Below are positions 16,833 through 26,748 of a stretch of DNA of 64,000 nucleotides, piece after piece (position 1 is the first letter of the stretch; every line of letters starts with the position of its first letter). The DNA is from JAEXNA01 sp041676625 (lineage in GTDB: Bacteria; Vulcanimicrobiota; Xenobia; Xenobiales; JADMJV01), in the NCBI GenBank assembly GCA_041676625.1, contig JBAYRN010000012.1, positions 1 to 64,000 on the forward strand, in the 5' to 3' direction. The notes under the pieces were generated by a model that was not told the origin of the DNA, ran no database searches, and was given only the letters and a program-made list of their open reading frames with translations. A program made the position numbers and the translations under genes.

Positions 16833-19800
16833 CTATTCACCTCCTGGGACGGCAACTCCGAGGCGTTGCATCTCTCTCCCAAATTTTGCCAAGAAATCAT
16901 TTGACCTCTTCTGTTGAGCAACTGCGTAGCCCGCTTTGAGCTGCGCCTCTGCCTCTTCCACCATCTTCATTCGCTCAAAAATCAAAGCTAGATTGTAACG
17001 CGCGTTCAGATCGTCGGCGTCAAGGTCCAGACAACGCCGATAACTTTCGATCACCTGATCCCATTGCCGTTTCTTGCTATACGCCACACCCAGATTGTAG
17101 TGGGTCTTGGGATCCAGGGGGTTCAAAGTGATGGCGCGCTTATAAGCCACGATCGCTTCGTCCAAGCGACCGGCCGCGGCGTAGGCGATCCCCAGGTGAC
17201 TCTGGGCGTCCGACAGGGTCGGGTCGATCTCCACGGCTCGTCGCAGTACACTGATGGCCTGCTCAAAATCTCCCAGGCGAAAGGCCACCAGGCCCAGCTT
17301 GGCGGGGTGGTCGGGGTTCTTGGGCTCCAACCGGGAGGCTTCTTCGTAAGCCCGCGCCGCCTCTTGCCATTTTCCCAGTTGCATAAAGACCAGTCCGAGG
17401 TCGGCGTGGGGCTTGGCCCAGGTCGGGGCGCTCTGGGTGGCCGATCGAAGGCAGGACAGTGAATCCTCGAAACGCCCTTTGCGCATCAGGACGGCCCCCA
17501 GCCCGGCCTGGGCCCGGGCGTTGTCCGGTACCATTCCTAGAGCTTTGCGGTACTGGGACTCGGCCTCTTCCAGGCGGCTTGTGCCAAAGAGTGCATCGCC
17601 GAGAAGGGCGGAAGTTTCCGGCCCGGGTTTCAGCTTGGCTGCCTTCTCCATGGACTTGATCGCCAGATCGTGGTCTCCCCGCTTGGCGTAGGCTTTGCCC
17701 AGGTCCAGATGGAGTTCTACCGACTCCGGTTGCAGATCCAGGGCCCGTTGAAATTCCTCGATGGCCAGGTCGATCTGGTCGTTGTTGCGGTAAAGATGGC
17801 CGAGCTCGGCCCGGGCTTGGGTGAGATCCGGGTAGTCCTCCAGCAACTCCTTGAACTCCGCAATGGCCTGCTCGGCGTCGTTGATTTGAGCCGAGCAGAG
17901 GGCTTTCTGTAGACGAATCTTGAGCGATTCAGGCGCCAATCGCTCCGCTTCCACGGTTTCCTGATAGGCCAGCTCGATCTTTTTCTGCAGGAAGTATAGC
18001 CGGCCCATCTGGTAGCGCAACTCCCCTTCGTCGCGGTAGTGCACGGCGGCTACAGCCAATTCTTGCTCGGCCTCGTCCCACTTTCGCAGTTGGATGTACA
18101 AAAGAGCTTTGCGCAGCGCCAGGTCCTCATCCTTGGCTCCAGTCTTCTCGGCGTTTCGAAACGCTTCCAGGGCCGGATGCAAGTAGTTGAGAGCCTGCAG
18201 GGCGCAGCCCAGCACGTAGTGGAAATCGGCCAGCTCTTCAGAGGGAGGGTCCAACTGTAGGGCTGCCTGCAGGTTGTCCACGGCTTCGGTGTAGAGCCGG
18301 TCTCGGTACAAAACTTTGCCCAGATAGCCAGCGATATCCCAGCGGCCGGGTTCGATCACGGCGGCCTGACGGAAGTACTCTTCAGCCCCCCGGAAGTCGC
18401 CCAACTGAAACAGCGTTCGCCCTAAAAAATAAAGAGCGTCGCCATGACCGGGGTCCAGAGCAAAGCATGCCGCCAAGCTCTCCCGGGCGCTTTCCATGTC
18501 CCCCAGTTCAAAGAGGGTCGACCCCAACTCGAAAAGGGTTTCGGCCCGCTGGGGGTCCAACTCCACGGCGATCTGATAGGAGGCGACCGCATCTTCCAAC
18601 CGGTTGCTTTCCCGCTGAACTTCGGACAGTTCCAAGACGTATTCCAGGTTGCCGGAGTCCAACTCCACCGCTTGAAGGAGACTCCGGATGGCGTTGCCCA
18701 CGGCTCCCAGGTCTCGCTCCACGGCAGCCAACTCGTAGTGATAGTGGGCCTGCCCGGACTCCAGGTCGACCGCCTTTCGGAAAGCGTCTCGGGCAGGCAG
18801 GTCCTGGCCGAGTTTGCGTAAGGTTAGGCCCAAACGAAAATACGCTTCGGCCCAATGGGGGTAGAGATCGGTGGCTTTCTGATACGAAGAAGCCGATAGC
18901 TCGTAGAGCTTCAGCTTTTCGTAGATGCTACCCAGACCGTAGTAATAGTTCTGCTGAGTGGGGTCGAGTTCGGCCGCGATCCGCAATTCTTCAGCGGCCC
19001 GGTCGAAGAGGCCGAGCTCTTCATAGCAGCAGCCCAGGGAGTACCGCACGTGCGCGTTCAAACTATTGATGGCCACGGCCCGTTCAAACGACTCCACCGC
19101 CTCATCCACTCGACCCATTCCAGCCTGCGCGCTTCCGATCCAAAACCACAACTGGCTTCGATCCGGACTGATGGTGAGAGCCTTGCGGTAGTGCGAGACG
19201 GCCAGATCAAGCTTGTCCAACTCGGCGTACGCCCGCCCTATCGCGGTAAAAAAGTCAGGATTATTGGGGGCCAGCGACAGAGCCCGCTGGTAACGCTTGA
19301 TGGCCAGATCGATGCGCCCCAGGCGCACATAGGAAAGGCCGAGGCGATAGTGAGCCTCGGCCATATTCGGCGAAAGTTCAATCGCTCGCTGGTACTCGGC
19401 GTTGGCCTCGTCGAAGTCTCCCAGGCGAATAAAGACGTTGCCCAACTCAAAGTGCACTTCCGGCTTATGGGTGTCCAGGGAGATCGAGGTTTGAAACTCT
19501 CGGCGAGCCGCCCCCAGCCTGCCCAGGATGCTGTAAGCTTTGCCCAAATTGAAGCGTACAAAGGCATCGTTGGGGTCCAGGTCAATGGCCTTGTGAAACT
19601 CCTGGATGGCCAGATCGTACTTTTCCTGCTTAAAGTAGGCAAGCCCCAGGTTGTTGTGAGTATAGGAATCGTTGGGATCCAGCCGGATCGCTTCCTTGTA
19701 CTCCACCACACAGGCATCCAGATCGCCGAGGCGGGCGTAGGCCCGTCCCAAACTATAGTGATAGTAAGAATCCTTGGGTTCCAGTTCGATGGCTGACTGA

Positions 19801-20534
19801 AAGTGGTAGATGGCGTTGTCGACTTCATCGTTGGCCGAAAGGGCCAGGCCCAGGTGGTAATGGGCCCGGTGGTGATCCGGGCTCAGCTCCAGGACCCGCC
19901 GGAAACGATCGACTGCCCGCTCGCTGAACCCCAGTTTCTGATAGCACTGACCTAATTGAAAGTGGGCTTCGGTGTGCTCTTCGTTGAGCTCGATAGCCTT
20001 TTCAAACTCCTCGATGGCCTGTTCGGTCTTGCCCTGACGGAAGTAGACCAGCCCCAGGCTGAATCGAGCTTCTACGTTCTTCGGGTCATCCTGAACCTGA
20101 CGCAGGAAATCCTCGGTCCCCTGCAACCTCTCCAGTTCTTGCTGGATCCGCCTCTCTCCGGTGGAGTCGTTCTGAATCTGAACGATCTTGAGAGCCACCT
20201 GGAGTTCGGTGATGGCTTTGTCCCGCTTGCCCTGGCGCTCGTAAGCCAGTCCCAGGTTGTAGTGAGCCCTGACAAAGTTGGGAACCAGGGCGCACACCTC
20301 TTGCCAGGCTCGCACCGCCATCTCCACGTTGCCCTGGCGAAAGTAGGCGGTTCCCATCTCGAAATGCGCCTGAACGTGCTGGGGATTCAACAGAACGACG
20401 CGCTGATACTCCCGAATCGCCGCTTCCAGGCGGTTCTCATACAGATGCTGGTTGCCCAGCCTGTAGTGATAACCCACCTCATCGCTGGAGGCCAGGGTCC
20501 CTAGGGAGTCTTGTGGATGGATGGTCTGATCCAA
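16833..20534 (-). CDS. Giant TPR-repeat protein
   Basis: This 1,233-residue protein is almost entirely tetratricopeptide repeats, around 34 units of 34 residues. Canonical positions recur throughout (AHYNLGLAYERQGKRDKAI, AHFQLGQCYQKLGFSERAV, and so on). There is no signal peptide or membrane helix, so it is probably cytoplasmic. It starts at TTG 20534, with AAGGAT 9 nt upstream. TPR arrays build protein-protein scaffolds; its position at the head of an operon with two Roadblock/LC7 proteins suggests it scaffolds that complex. The divergent gene at 20735 leaves a 200-base promoter region with no recognisable gene. Confidence 0.9.
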   Translation of the reverse strand: MDQTIHPQDSLGTLASSDEVGYHYRLGNQHLYENRLEAAIREYQRVVLLNPQHVQAHFEMGTAYFRQGNVEMAVRAWQEVCALVPNFVRAHYNLGLAYERQGKRDKAITELQVALKIVQIQNDSTGERRIQQELERLQGTEDFLRQVQDDPKNVEARFSLGLVYFRQGKTEQAIEEFEKAIELNEEHTEAHFQLGQCYQKLGFSERAVDRFRRVLELSPDHHRAHYHLGLALSANDEVDNAIYHFQSAIELEPKDSYYHYSLGRAYARLGDLDACVVEYKEAIRLDPNDSYTHNNLGLAYFKQEKYDLAIQEFHKAIDLDPNDAFVRFNLGKAYSILGRLGAARREFQTSISLDTHKPEVHFELGNVFIRLGDFDEANAEYQRAIELSPNMAEAHYRLGLSYVRLGRIDLAIKRYQRALSLAPNNPDFFTAIGRAYAELDKLDLAVSHYRKALTISPDRSQLWFWIGSAQAGMGRVDEAVESFERAVAINSLNAHVRYSLGCCYEELGLFDRAAEELRIAAELDPTQQNYYYGLGSIYEKLKLYELSASSYQKATDLYPHWAEAYFRLGLTLRKLGQDLPARDAFRKAVDLESGQAHYHYELAAVERDLGAVGNAIRSLLQAVELDSGNLEYVLELSEVQRESNRLEDAVASYQIAVELDPQRAETLFELGSTLFELGDMESARESLAACFALDPGHGDALYFLGRTLFQLGDFRGAEEYFRQAAVIEPGRWDIAGYLGKVLYRDRLYTEAVDNLQAALQLDPPSEELADFHYVLGCALQALNYLHPALEAFRNAEKTGAKDEDLALRKALLYIQLRKWDEAEQELAVAAVHYRDEGELRYQMGRLYFLQKKIELAYQETVEAERLAPESLKIRLQKALCSAQINDAEQAIAEFKELLEDYPDLTQARAELGHLYRNNDQIDLAIEEFQRALDLQPESVELHLDLGKAYAKRGDHDLAIKSMEKAAKLKPGPETSALLGDALFGTSRLEEAESQYRKALGMVPDNARAQAGLGAVLMRKGRFEDSLSCLRSATQSAPTWAKPHADLGLVFMQLGKWQEAARAYEEASRLEPKNPDHPAKLGLVAFRLGDFEQAISVLRRAVEIDPTLSDAQSHLGIAYAAAGRLDEAIVAYKRAITLNPLDPKTHYNLGVAYSKKRQWDQVIESYRRCLDLDADDLNARYNLALIFERMKMVEEAEAQLKAGYAVAQQKRSNDFLAKFGREMQRLGVAVPGGE

Positions 20535-20734
20535 GATTTATCTATCCTTAACTGTCGCGCCACGAAGGCAGGTGCAACCCTCGGGTTTTCGGTGCCTCGC
20601 CTTTGGCAATGGGCACCGAGATTCCTGGTTGAATCGCATGTTGCGTCCGAACGGATTTTCGAAGTTCACCACCGCGGGCGGTACTCCTACAGCCCAGAAG
20701 CGGTAGTTTTACTCCAAACCGCGAAGGTGGAAGA

Positions 20735-21856
20735 GTGACCGAGACCACCCGGATACCGCTGCGCTCTCTAAAAAAGGAAGCCACTCTGATGTTTTTGGCA
20801 CTCTTTTACTTCGTGATCGCCACCAACACTCAAACCGGCTGGTTATTCGTACTCAGTGCTTTTCTTTTGGGCCTGCTGGGCTTGAGCCGGGCGCTCTCGC
20901 GGCGCTCCATCAAAGAGCTTACCCTGTCGGCCAGGATCGAAGGAGAGCCTCAGAGGGGGCGCCCCTTTCGACTGCTGCTCACCCTGGAAAACGCAAACTC
21001 CAGGCCGGTGCACGAGGTGCTGGTGGAAATGGACCTCCCCGACTGGGCCCAGGCGCACTCTCCTCTGCGCTGGGCGGTCCCCAGGCTAGCTGCAAGCTCC
21101 CGCCTGGAAACCAGTCTCAGCCTGATCCCGATTCGACGCGGAGAGCACCACCTGCCCTCCCTATCCATCCAATGCGGGGCACCGTTCGGCCTCTTTACCG
21201 TGATCAAGACCATCACCCTCGACCGCACTTTTCTGGTCTACCCAAAATTGGAGAGGAGCCCCTTACCCGCCTCCCGCAGCCGTGCCTCGACGGCGCTGGG
21301 AGAACTGACCTCTCCTGGCGGCCGGGGCGACACCCATAGCCTGCGCACGCTGCGAGAATACAAAGCCGGAGACGACCTGCGCCAGATCCACTGGAAGGCC
21401 AGCGCCAAGAGAGGCCCGGGCCTCCCGCTGCTGGTGCGAGAGCACTACGCCCCCTCACCCAACCGGGTGCTTCTCTTTTTGGACTCCAGTTCCGAAGTGG
21501 AAGAGATGCCGTTTGAAAAGGCGGTGGTGAGGGCCGCTTCTGTTTTGTGGTCGGCCGCCCGCCACGGCACTCGGGCTGCTCTGGTTCTGCGCCACGACTC
21601 CGGTCAGTGGGAAGTCCTCGCTCGCTGGCCTCAGCAGTACCGCGCACTCGCCCAGATCAAACTCAGTCAGGAGCTTCCCTTTCCCCGCTGGTGTGAGGAG
21701 GCCGAGCGGGTTTTTCAGTTCGAGCTACCCCGGGGCTTTCGCAACAGTCCGCCCACTCTGCTGACCGGCGGGCTCGAAAAGCAGGCTCAGTGGCCCTCCT
21801 GGTTCGGCAAAGTCCTTTTCCCCGACAGTACCGAAGAGAGCTTGCACTATGTTTAA
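20735..21856 (+). CDS. DUF58 domain membrane protein
   Basis: This 373-residue protein has two adjacent hydrophobic segments (residues 18-51), then a beta-rich region. The DUF58 signature lies at about 195-235: a GDTHSLRTLREYKAGDDLRQIHWKAS-type stretch and LVREH. A von Willebrand-like fold follows (LLFLDSSSEVE). DUF58 proteins are usually encoded with a MoxR ATPase and a transglutaminase-like membrane protein. The latter follows here with an 8-base overlap, while no MoxR gene is seen. The start is GTG 20735. The role is unknown; the pair is thought to act in envelope or peptide processing. Confidence 0.85.
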   Translation: MTETTRIPLRSLKKEATLMFLALFYFVIATNTQTGWLFVLSAFLLGLLGLSRALSRRSIKELTLSARIEGEPQRGRPFRLLLTLENANSRPVHEVLVEMDLPDWAQAHSPLRWAVPRLAASSRLETSLSLIPIRRGEHHLPSLSIQCGAPFGLFTVIKTITLDRTFLVYPKLERSPLPASRSRASTALGELTSPGGRGDTHSLRTLREYKAGDDLRQIHWKASAKRGPGLPLLVREHYAPSPNRVLLFLDSSSEVEEMPFEKAVVRAASVLWSAARHGTRAALVLRHDSGQWEVLARWPQQYRALAQIKLSQELPFPRWCEEAERVFQFELPRGFRNSPPTLLTGGLEKQAQWPSWFGKVLFPDSTEESLHYV

Positions 21857-23951
21857 ACGCTGGCGAGCCTTTCTCAGCAAGCAACGCTCCGAACCTGAAG
21901 AGTCCGTGGCCTACCGGATAGCCGTGACCGTGCTGGTGATGTTCGCCCTGGCTCTCACCCTTCACCAACTGGAGTGGCCCACTTACTCTCCGGTGGTCTT
22001 GCTCTTGACCCCGGCCGCCTCGGTCTTCTCCTACTATCGGCGCGCCCACTCCAACGTGTGGCTCAAGATCTTCCTGTCGTTTGCCATGGTGGCACTGCTA
22101 CTGTGGTTCTTCGCCCGACTGGCGGCCACCCTGTACGACCCCCGACTACCGCTGGCCGAACTCCTGATCTGGTTGCAAGCGTTGCACGCCTTCGATCTCC
22201 CCGCCAAAAAAGACCTTCGCTACACGGGTCTGGTGGCCTTGATCCTGATGGCCATCGCTTGCGTACTCACCTTTTCCACCTACTTTGCACTCTTTCTCCT
22301 GATCTTTTGTGTTCTCTTCCTGGGAGTTATGGCCATCGACTTTTGGGCCGGCAACCGCACCCCCGGTACTCACCTTCAGGCCCTCAGTAAAGAAGAGATC
22401 AGCCTGGACTGGGGCTGGCTGGGGAAAACCGTGGCTCTCACTTTACCGCTGGCCATCCTGGGGGCCGGGCTGATCTTTTTATTTATGCCCCGGTATCAGG
22501 GCCTCAAGCTCCGCTCACTCCCGGTCAACTGGAACATGGAATTCAACATGGGCCAGGTCTCCGATGGTGAAATTCGCAGCCTGCGACCCGGAGACGAATC
22601 CCAGGACACCGGTGGTAAACCTCAGCGAATCGAGGGTGATTCTTATTTCGGCTTTGACTCTGAAGTCAATCTCAACGCCCGGGGAAGCCTGAGTGACCGG
22701 GTGGTGATGAAAGTTCGAACCTCAAACTGGCAGTACCATCGGGCCGTGGCCTTTTCCGAGTACACCGGGGTAGGCTGGAAGAGCATCCCCTGGGAGCCCG
22801 AACTCAAGACTGTCACCGCACCACCGTTTCGCTTTCCTCCGGTCAACTGGCAGGACGAACGAGTGACCATCTATTACGCCGAAACCGACCTACCCAACGT
22901 AGTGTTCGCCCCCTCCAACCCGTATCGAGTCTATTTCCCGTCCAACGAGCTGTATTCCGTAAACTCTTTTGAAAAGCATAGCAAGCGGTACCCCAACACC
23001 CCGGCCACCCTGGTCGCTCCGGTCTACCTGGAGGAAGGGGTGGTGTATTCCGTGGTCAATCAGGTGCCGGCCGCCGGCACCCGGCTTCTGGCCAATCTGC
23101 GCCCCCGGCAGGAGCAACAACTCGCCCCGCACCTGAGCCCCTACCTGGAGCTTCCCGATACGGTGACCGAGCGGACTCGAAAACTAGCCGAGGAGGTTAC
23201 CGCCAATTATGAAAACGACTGGAGCAAGGCCACCGCTCTCAGTACCTTTCTGGCCCAGAACTACAGCTACGATCTCAAAGTAGATTTTTACCCTGAAGGG
23301 GCCGACACCGCCGACCATTTTCTCTTTGAATCGAAAGTCGGGTACTGCGAGCAATTTGCCACTTCACTTTGTGTGATGGCTCGAAGCCTGGGGCTCCCCG
23401 CCCGCTACGTCACCGGCTACCTGCCGGGCACCTTCAACCCGATCTCTGGATTTTATGAGATTCGAGCCTCCGACGCTCACGCCTGGACCGAGATCTATCT
23501 GGGTGACTTCGGCTGGATGATCTTCGACTCGGTGCCCGGAGGAAACCCCAATCCCGAGGTGGGTGAACCCAAACAGAGCAAATGGCTCCTGGAATCTCTC
23601 CTGGAGTACCTGGATCTACCCCCGGGAGTCCGAGAAGCACTGCCCACTCTGTTGCGGATCCTGGTCGGCCTGGCCGGCTTTTCCTTGCTCATGGCACTCT
23701 GGAAAGGGCGTTCTGGCAGCCGCCAAGGGAGCGGCTCTCCCCTCGCCCCCTACCTGAAGAAGGCGGAGCGGCTCACGGCCCAACGAAAACCTGGCGAAAC
23801 GGTGAAAAACTGGGCTCGACGCCTCCCCCAGCATCCTGAACTTGCGGTGCTGGTTCGGGTCTACGAACAGAGCTTCTACCGAGACAAACCGTTGCAGCCC
23901 GCCCAAAAAGTCGAGCTAGACGATCTCTTGAAGACGCTTAAACCCAGATGA
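21849..23951 (+). CDS. Transglutaminase-like membrane protein (DUF3488/TgpA type)
   Basis: This 700-residue protein has five or six transmembrane helices in the first 200 residues (the DUF3488 region). A periplasmic beta domain and a transglutaminase-like core follow, with Cys near residue 499 (VGYCEQFATSLC), His near 544 (SDAHAWTEIY) and Asp near 560 (FDSVPG): a complete triad. One more helix near 600-620 precedes a DUF4129-like cytoplasmic tail. TgpA of Pseudomonas has this architecture. The start overlaps the DUF58 gene (ATG 21849), as is usual for the pair. The substrate is unknown. Confidence 0.9.
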   Translation: MFKRWRAFLSKQRSEPEESVAYRIAVTVLVMFALALTLHQLEWPTYSPVVLLLTPAASVFSYYRRAHSNVWLKIFLSFAMVALLLWFFARLAATLYDPRLPLAELLIWLQALHAFDLPAKKDLRYTGLVALILMAIACVLTFSTYFALFLLIFCVLFLGVMAIDFWAGNRTPGTHLQALSKEEISLDWGWLGKTVALTLPLAILGAGLIFLFMPRYQGLKLRSLPVNWNMEFNMGQVSDGEIRSLRPGDESQDTGGKPQRIEGDSYFGFDSEVNLNARGSLSDRVVMKVRTSNWQYHRAVAFSEYTGVGWKSIPWEPELKTVTAPPFRFPPVNWQDERVTIYYAETDLPNVVFAPSNPYRVYFPSNELYSVNSFEKHSKRYPNTPATLVAPVYLEEGVVYSVVNQVPAAGTRLLANLRPRQEQQLAPHLSPYLELPDTVTERTRKLAEEVTANYENDWSKATALSTFLAQNYSYDLKVDFYPEGADTADHFLFESKVGYCEQFATSLCVMARSLGLPARYVTGYLPGTFNPISGFYEIRASDAHAWTEIYLGDFGWMIFDSVPGGNPNPEVGEPKQSKWLLESLLEYLDLPPGVREALPTLLRILVGLAGFSLLMALWKGRSGSRQGSGSPLAPYLKKAERLTAQRKPGETVKNWARRLPQHPELAVLVRVYEQSFYRDKPLQPAQKVELDDLLKTLKPR

Positions 23952-24276
23952 TGCGTGGGAGCGCCGAAATCAATGTACAATTCGGTCTTCGGGCAACCCC
24001 ATTTGGATAGCGCAACTGCGGCACACTCCGTGGGACTCCGGCACCTCATCTGCTTGTTCAGATTGAGTTTGCGGGGCCTTCATTTCAGTATTGCACCAGG
24101 CGCAGATCAATCGAAAATCAGTGGCGACGTAGCTCATAGTTGTAAACTTCCTCTCGGCGCGGACCTTGTTTTCGGCCCTATTCCGTACCCTTAAATTACA
24201 CTGAAAAAATTGCCGCTTTGTTCCCGAATTGTTGCAGCCCGGACAGGTGGTCCAAAATGACCAATCGGGGAGCGAG
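23952..24276. other. Intergenic region without recognisable gene
   Basis: These 325 bases lie between convergent genes. A 79-codon plus-strand frame (23955-24194) has no ribosome-binding site and an unconvincing composition. I see no tRNA, no strong hairpin with a T-run, and no repeat. AT content rises towards 24185-24230. Confidence 0.5.
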
Positions 24277-25230
24277 CTACTTCGAGGCCTCTTTATTCGC
24301 CCAGTAAGCGTCGACCAGCACCCGGGAAGCCTCTTCCAGATCTCCTAACCCAAAGAAGAGATACCGATCATCTTCTTTCTCGAAGGCAAGTCGCATGCGA
24401 GCCACGGAGTCCAGGCTCATCTGAAGGCCTCTTCTGGTCAAGTTCAGCGCCTCTAACAGTCCCTTCCTCCGACTCTCCGGAGCCCGGGCGATCACCTTTT
24501 CCTGCTGGTCCGTGTCTCCCAGGTGCCCGGAAAAGTTCTGCTCCAGGTGATCCAAGAAATCCCCCAACTGCTCAGCTCCGACCGCGCCCGCCTTCCAACC
24601 TTCCAGCAGATGGGCCGCCATAGCGTAATTCTTGGTGAGTTCCGCGTCTTGGTCGGGTCGACTTCGGTCCAGACCCTGATGCTCTTTAAGATCGAGAGCC
24701 TGTCCTGTGTCTACCGCCGTGGGGAGAGCCCTACCGCATCTCCCGCACTTGGGTTCACCCCGCTGATTGAGCTGGGAGCAGAAGGGACAACTCACCTCGG
24801 CCATGGCGTCAATGTGCTCCATGCCGAGCAGGTGGCCCGCCATCATCTGGTTGGTGGCCTCCTGGACCAGATCGAATCCGTAGAGAAAAAAGCCCTCGTC
24901 CGGCTCCTCCACCCCATCGGGAAGCTCCTCGGCAAACTCCAGGATCATAAATTCACAGGCCTCCAGGAGAATCTCGAAGGCTTCGTGGATGAGTTTGAAC
25001 GCCTCGTTCTCAGGATTGGACACCCGGTCTCGGACCTGCTGATCGAGTTGCTGCAACTGAGCCTGAGAAAACCCAGCGATCTCTCCGATCACATCCAAGA
25101 CATCGTCGGGACCCGCGATCTCCTGGCAATAGTCGTCCCAGACCCGGTTCAGAGCCTGTAGGGCCGGTGAGTCGTAATTGCCGTCCGCGTCAGGCCGGGG
25201 CGGCCCCGAAGGGCCGGAAGGAGCTTCCAT
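24277..25230 (-). CDS. Hypothetical protein with internal zinc ribbon
   Basis: This 317-residue, mostly helical acidic protein carries a four-cysteine zinc ribbon near residues 147-166 (CPFC, then CGRC). The N terminus is Pro/Gly-rich. The flanking regions look like helical bundles (LIHEAFEILLEACEFMILEF; LLEGWKAGAVGAEQLGDFLDHL). No known family recognised. It lies 21 bases downstream of the glycine-rich gene and is probably co-transcribed with it. No clear Shine-Dalgarno sequence precedes ATG 25230. Confidence 0.65.
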   Translation of the reverse strand: MEAPSGPSGPPRPDADGNYDSPALQALNRVWDDYCQEIAGPDDVLDVIGEIAGFSQAQLQQLDQQVRDRVSNPENEAFKLIHEAFEILLEACEFMILEFAEELPDGVEEPDEGFFLYGFDLVQEATNQMMAGHLLGMEHIDAMAEVSCPFCSQLNQRGEPKCGRCGRALPTAVDTGQALDLKEHQGLDRSRPDQDAELTKNYAMAAHLLEGWKAGAVGAEQLGDFLDHLEQNFSGHLGDTDQQEKVIARAPESRRKGLLEALNLTRRGLQMSLDSVARMRLAFEKEDDRYLFFGLGDLEEASRVLVDAYWANKEASK

Positions 25231-25251
25231 TAGAAGATGCTAGTAGCTTGT

Positions 25252-25839
25252 TTACCAGCCGAAGAACCCACGAGCACATCCGCAGCCGCTGGAGGCGTAG
25301 TGACCACCGCCCCAACCGGGTACGAAGGGAGGGTTGTAGGTGCTGTAGGAGCCACCCTGGCCGAAAATGTTGCCGTAGCTGTGGTTGCTCGCGTGAGCAC
25401 CGGTCCAGGTGTTTCCGCCCCAATTGGAGTGGGCAGCCTCGAATGGGTTGACGTGGGTCTGCTGGCCGTAGTAGTTGCCGCTGTACACGTTGCCGCCGGA
25501 GGAAGCGCTGTTGAAAGTATAGGGGCTGGCGTTCTGGTAGTTTTGCTGATAGTTGCCGAAGACGTCGTTGCTCCAGTTGCCGGTTTCGTATCCGCCGTCG
25601 CCGAAGACTCGTCCGCCACCACCGCTGGAGCCCCACATATTGTGGTTGGAGTAGTCTCCCCCGGCGTAGACGCCGCGCTGAGTGTTGAAGCCGATCTCGG
25701 CCCCACCGTGGCCGAAGCCGAAAGGACCGTTGCCCCAGCTTTCCGAGCGAAGCCCGAAGTCGAAGTCGAGCTTTCCATCGCCGTTGGCGTCGCCGATACC
25801 GATTCTAAAGCCTTCGTGTTGAAAAATGGGGAATGACAT
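25252..25839 (-). CDS. Glycine/asparagine/tyrosine-rich protein with EF-hand-like loop
   Basis: Started at ATG 25839, which follows AGGAGA, this is a 195-residue protein. It opens with a short domain containing GDANGDGKLDFDFG, a calcium-binding EF-hand/dockerin-type loop. About 150 residues of low-complexity sequence rich in Gly, Asn, Tyr and Ser follow, ending in a Cys/Gly cluster (SSGCGCARGFFGW). There is no signal peptide. The composition suggests an extracellular matrix, spore-coat-like or phase-separating protein; this is inference. An AT-rich upstream region (25840-26058) probably holds its promoter. Confidence 0.7.
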   Translation of the reverse strand: MSFPIFQHEGFRIGIGDANGDGKLDFDFGLRSESWGNGPFGFGHGGAEIGFNTQRGVYAGGDYSNHNMWGSSGGGGRVFGDGGYETGNWSNDVFGNYQQNYQNASPYTFNSASSGGNVYSGNYYGQQTHVNPFEAAHSNWGGNTWTGAHASNHSYGNIFGQGGSYSTYNPPFVPGWGGGHYASSGCGCARGFFGW

Positions 25840-26058
25840 AATGAGTGTGGTCTCCTGATCTGCTATTGAACCCATTATGGACTTCGGGTCTTAAAAAAAC
25901 CAGAAATTTCATGTTAAAAAAAGATTGCCGTTTGTTACCAATCGGACGCCCCAAAAACGGTCAACCCCGAAAATTCGGCCCAGATTTAACAGTTTGGCAA
26001 CAGCATTTAACAATTTTGAAACTTCGCTGCAACTTTCAAGCGATTTTAGGGGAAGCCG

Positions 26059-26748
26059 GTGACCTCCGGTTCCAGCTATAATCCACCGATGTGGCCCCAA
26101 CGAAAGCCCGTAAAGGCGCTCCTCTTCGATGTGGGTGGAGTCCTGGTCAAGACCCAACTCGAGCGATTTTTGCAGATGGGAAGCCGTCTTTTCCATTGTA
26201 CCCCGGCTGTGTTGCGCACCCACATCTCTACCTTGATCGAGGAACTCGAGCGCGGCGAGATCGACAGCTACGCTCTCTGGGAAGAGCTGGCCGAGACCCT
26301 TTCCATCAACGGACTGGGTAAACCGCAGGAACCGGAGAAAGCGGAAGCCCTGTGGTGGCAGACCGTGCACGAGTCGCTGACCGTGGACCCGGACATGCTA
26401 GAACTGTGCCGACAGTTGCACGGCAGAATCCCTATGGGTGTCCTCTCCAACACCATCAAAGACCACGCCCAAAATTTACGGAGCCGGGGAGTTTATGATC
26501 TCTTCAACCCCTGCGTGCTTTCCTGCGAAGTGGGCATGCGCAAACCGGAAGCCCGCATCTACCGACTGGCCGCTGAGTTGCTCAACACGCCCCCGGAATA
26601 CTGTCTCTTCATCGACGATCTCAAGGTAAACCTCAAGGCCGCTCGCGCCTGTCGCATGCAGACACACCACTTCACCGGCCGAGAAAAGCTGCAGGATCGC
26701 CTGAAGGGCCTGGGTTTAGAACTGGAACTACGAAGTTTTGGAACGTAG
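26059..26748 (+). CDS. HAD superfamily hydrolase (subfamily IA-like)
   Basis: A 229-residue haloacid dehalogenase-like hydrolase. Motif I is LLFDVGGVLV (the D-x-G variant seen in YihX-type and epoxide-hydrolase N-domain proteins), motif II is GVLSNT, motif III is the Lys in MRKPEARIY, and motif IV is LFIDDLKVN. A helical cap lies between motifs I and II. It is probably a cytoplasmic phosphatase; the substrate is unknown. The start is uncertain: GTG 26059 has AGGGGA upstream, while ATG 26089 puts motif I at the usual distance from the N terminus. Its 3' end overlaps the convergent gene by 21 bases. Confidence 0.85.
   Translation: MTSGSSYNPPMWPQRKPVKALLFDVGGVLVKTQLERFLQMGSRLFHCTPAVLRTHISTLIEELERGEIDSYALWEELAETLSINGLGKPQEPEKAEALWWQTVHESLTVDPDMLELCRQLHGRIPMGVLSNTIKDHAQNLRSRGVYDLFNPCVLSCEVGMRKPEARIYRLAAELLNTPPEYCLFIDDLKVNLKAARACRMQTHHFTGREKLQDRLKGLGLELELRSFGT

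Noticed and set aside
20511..20738. 75-codon frame in the divergent region upstream of the DUF58 gene
   Set aside because: Overlaps the start of the TPR gene on the other strand and ends at the DUF58 start; no recognisable features.
23955..24194. 79-codon frame in the gap after the transglutaminase gene
   Set aside because: No ribosome-binding site, no domain, unconvincing composition.
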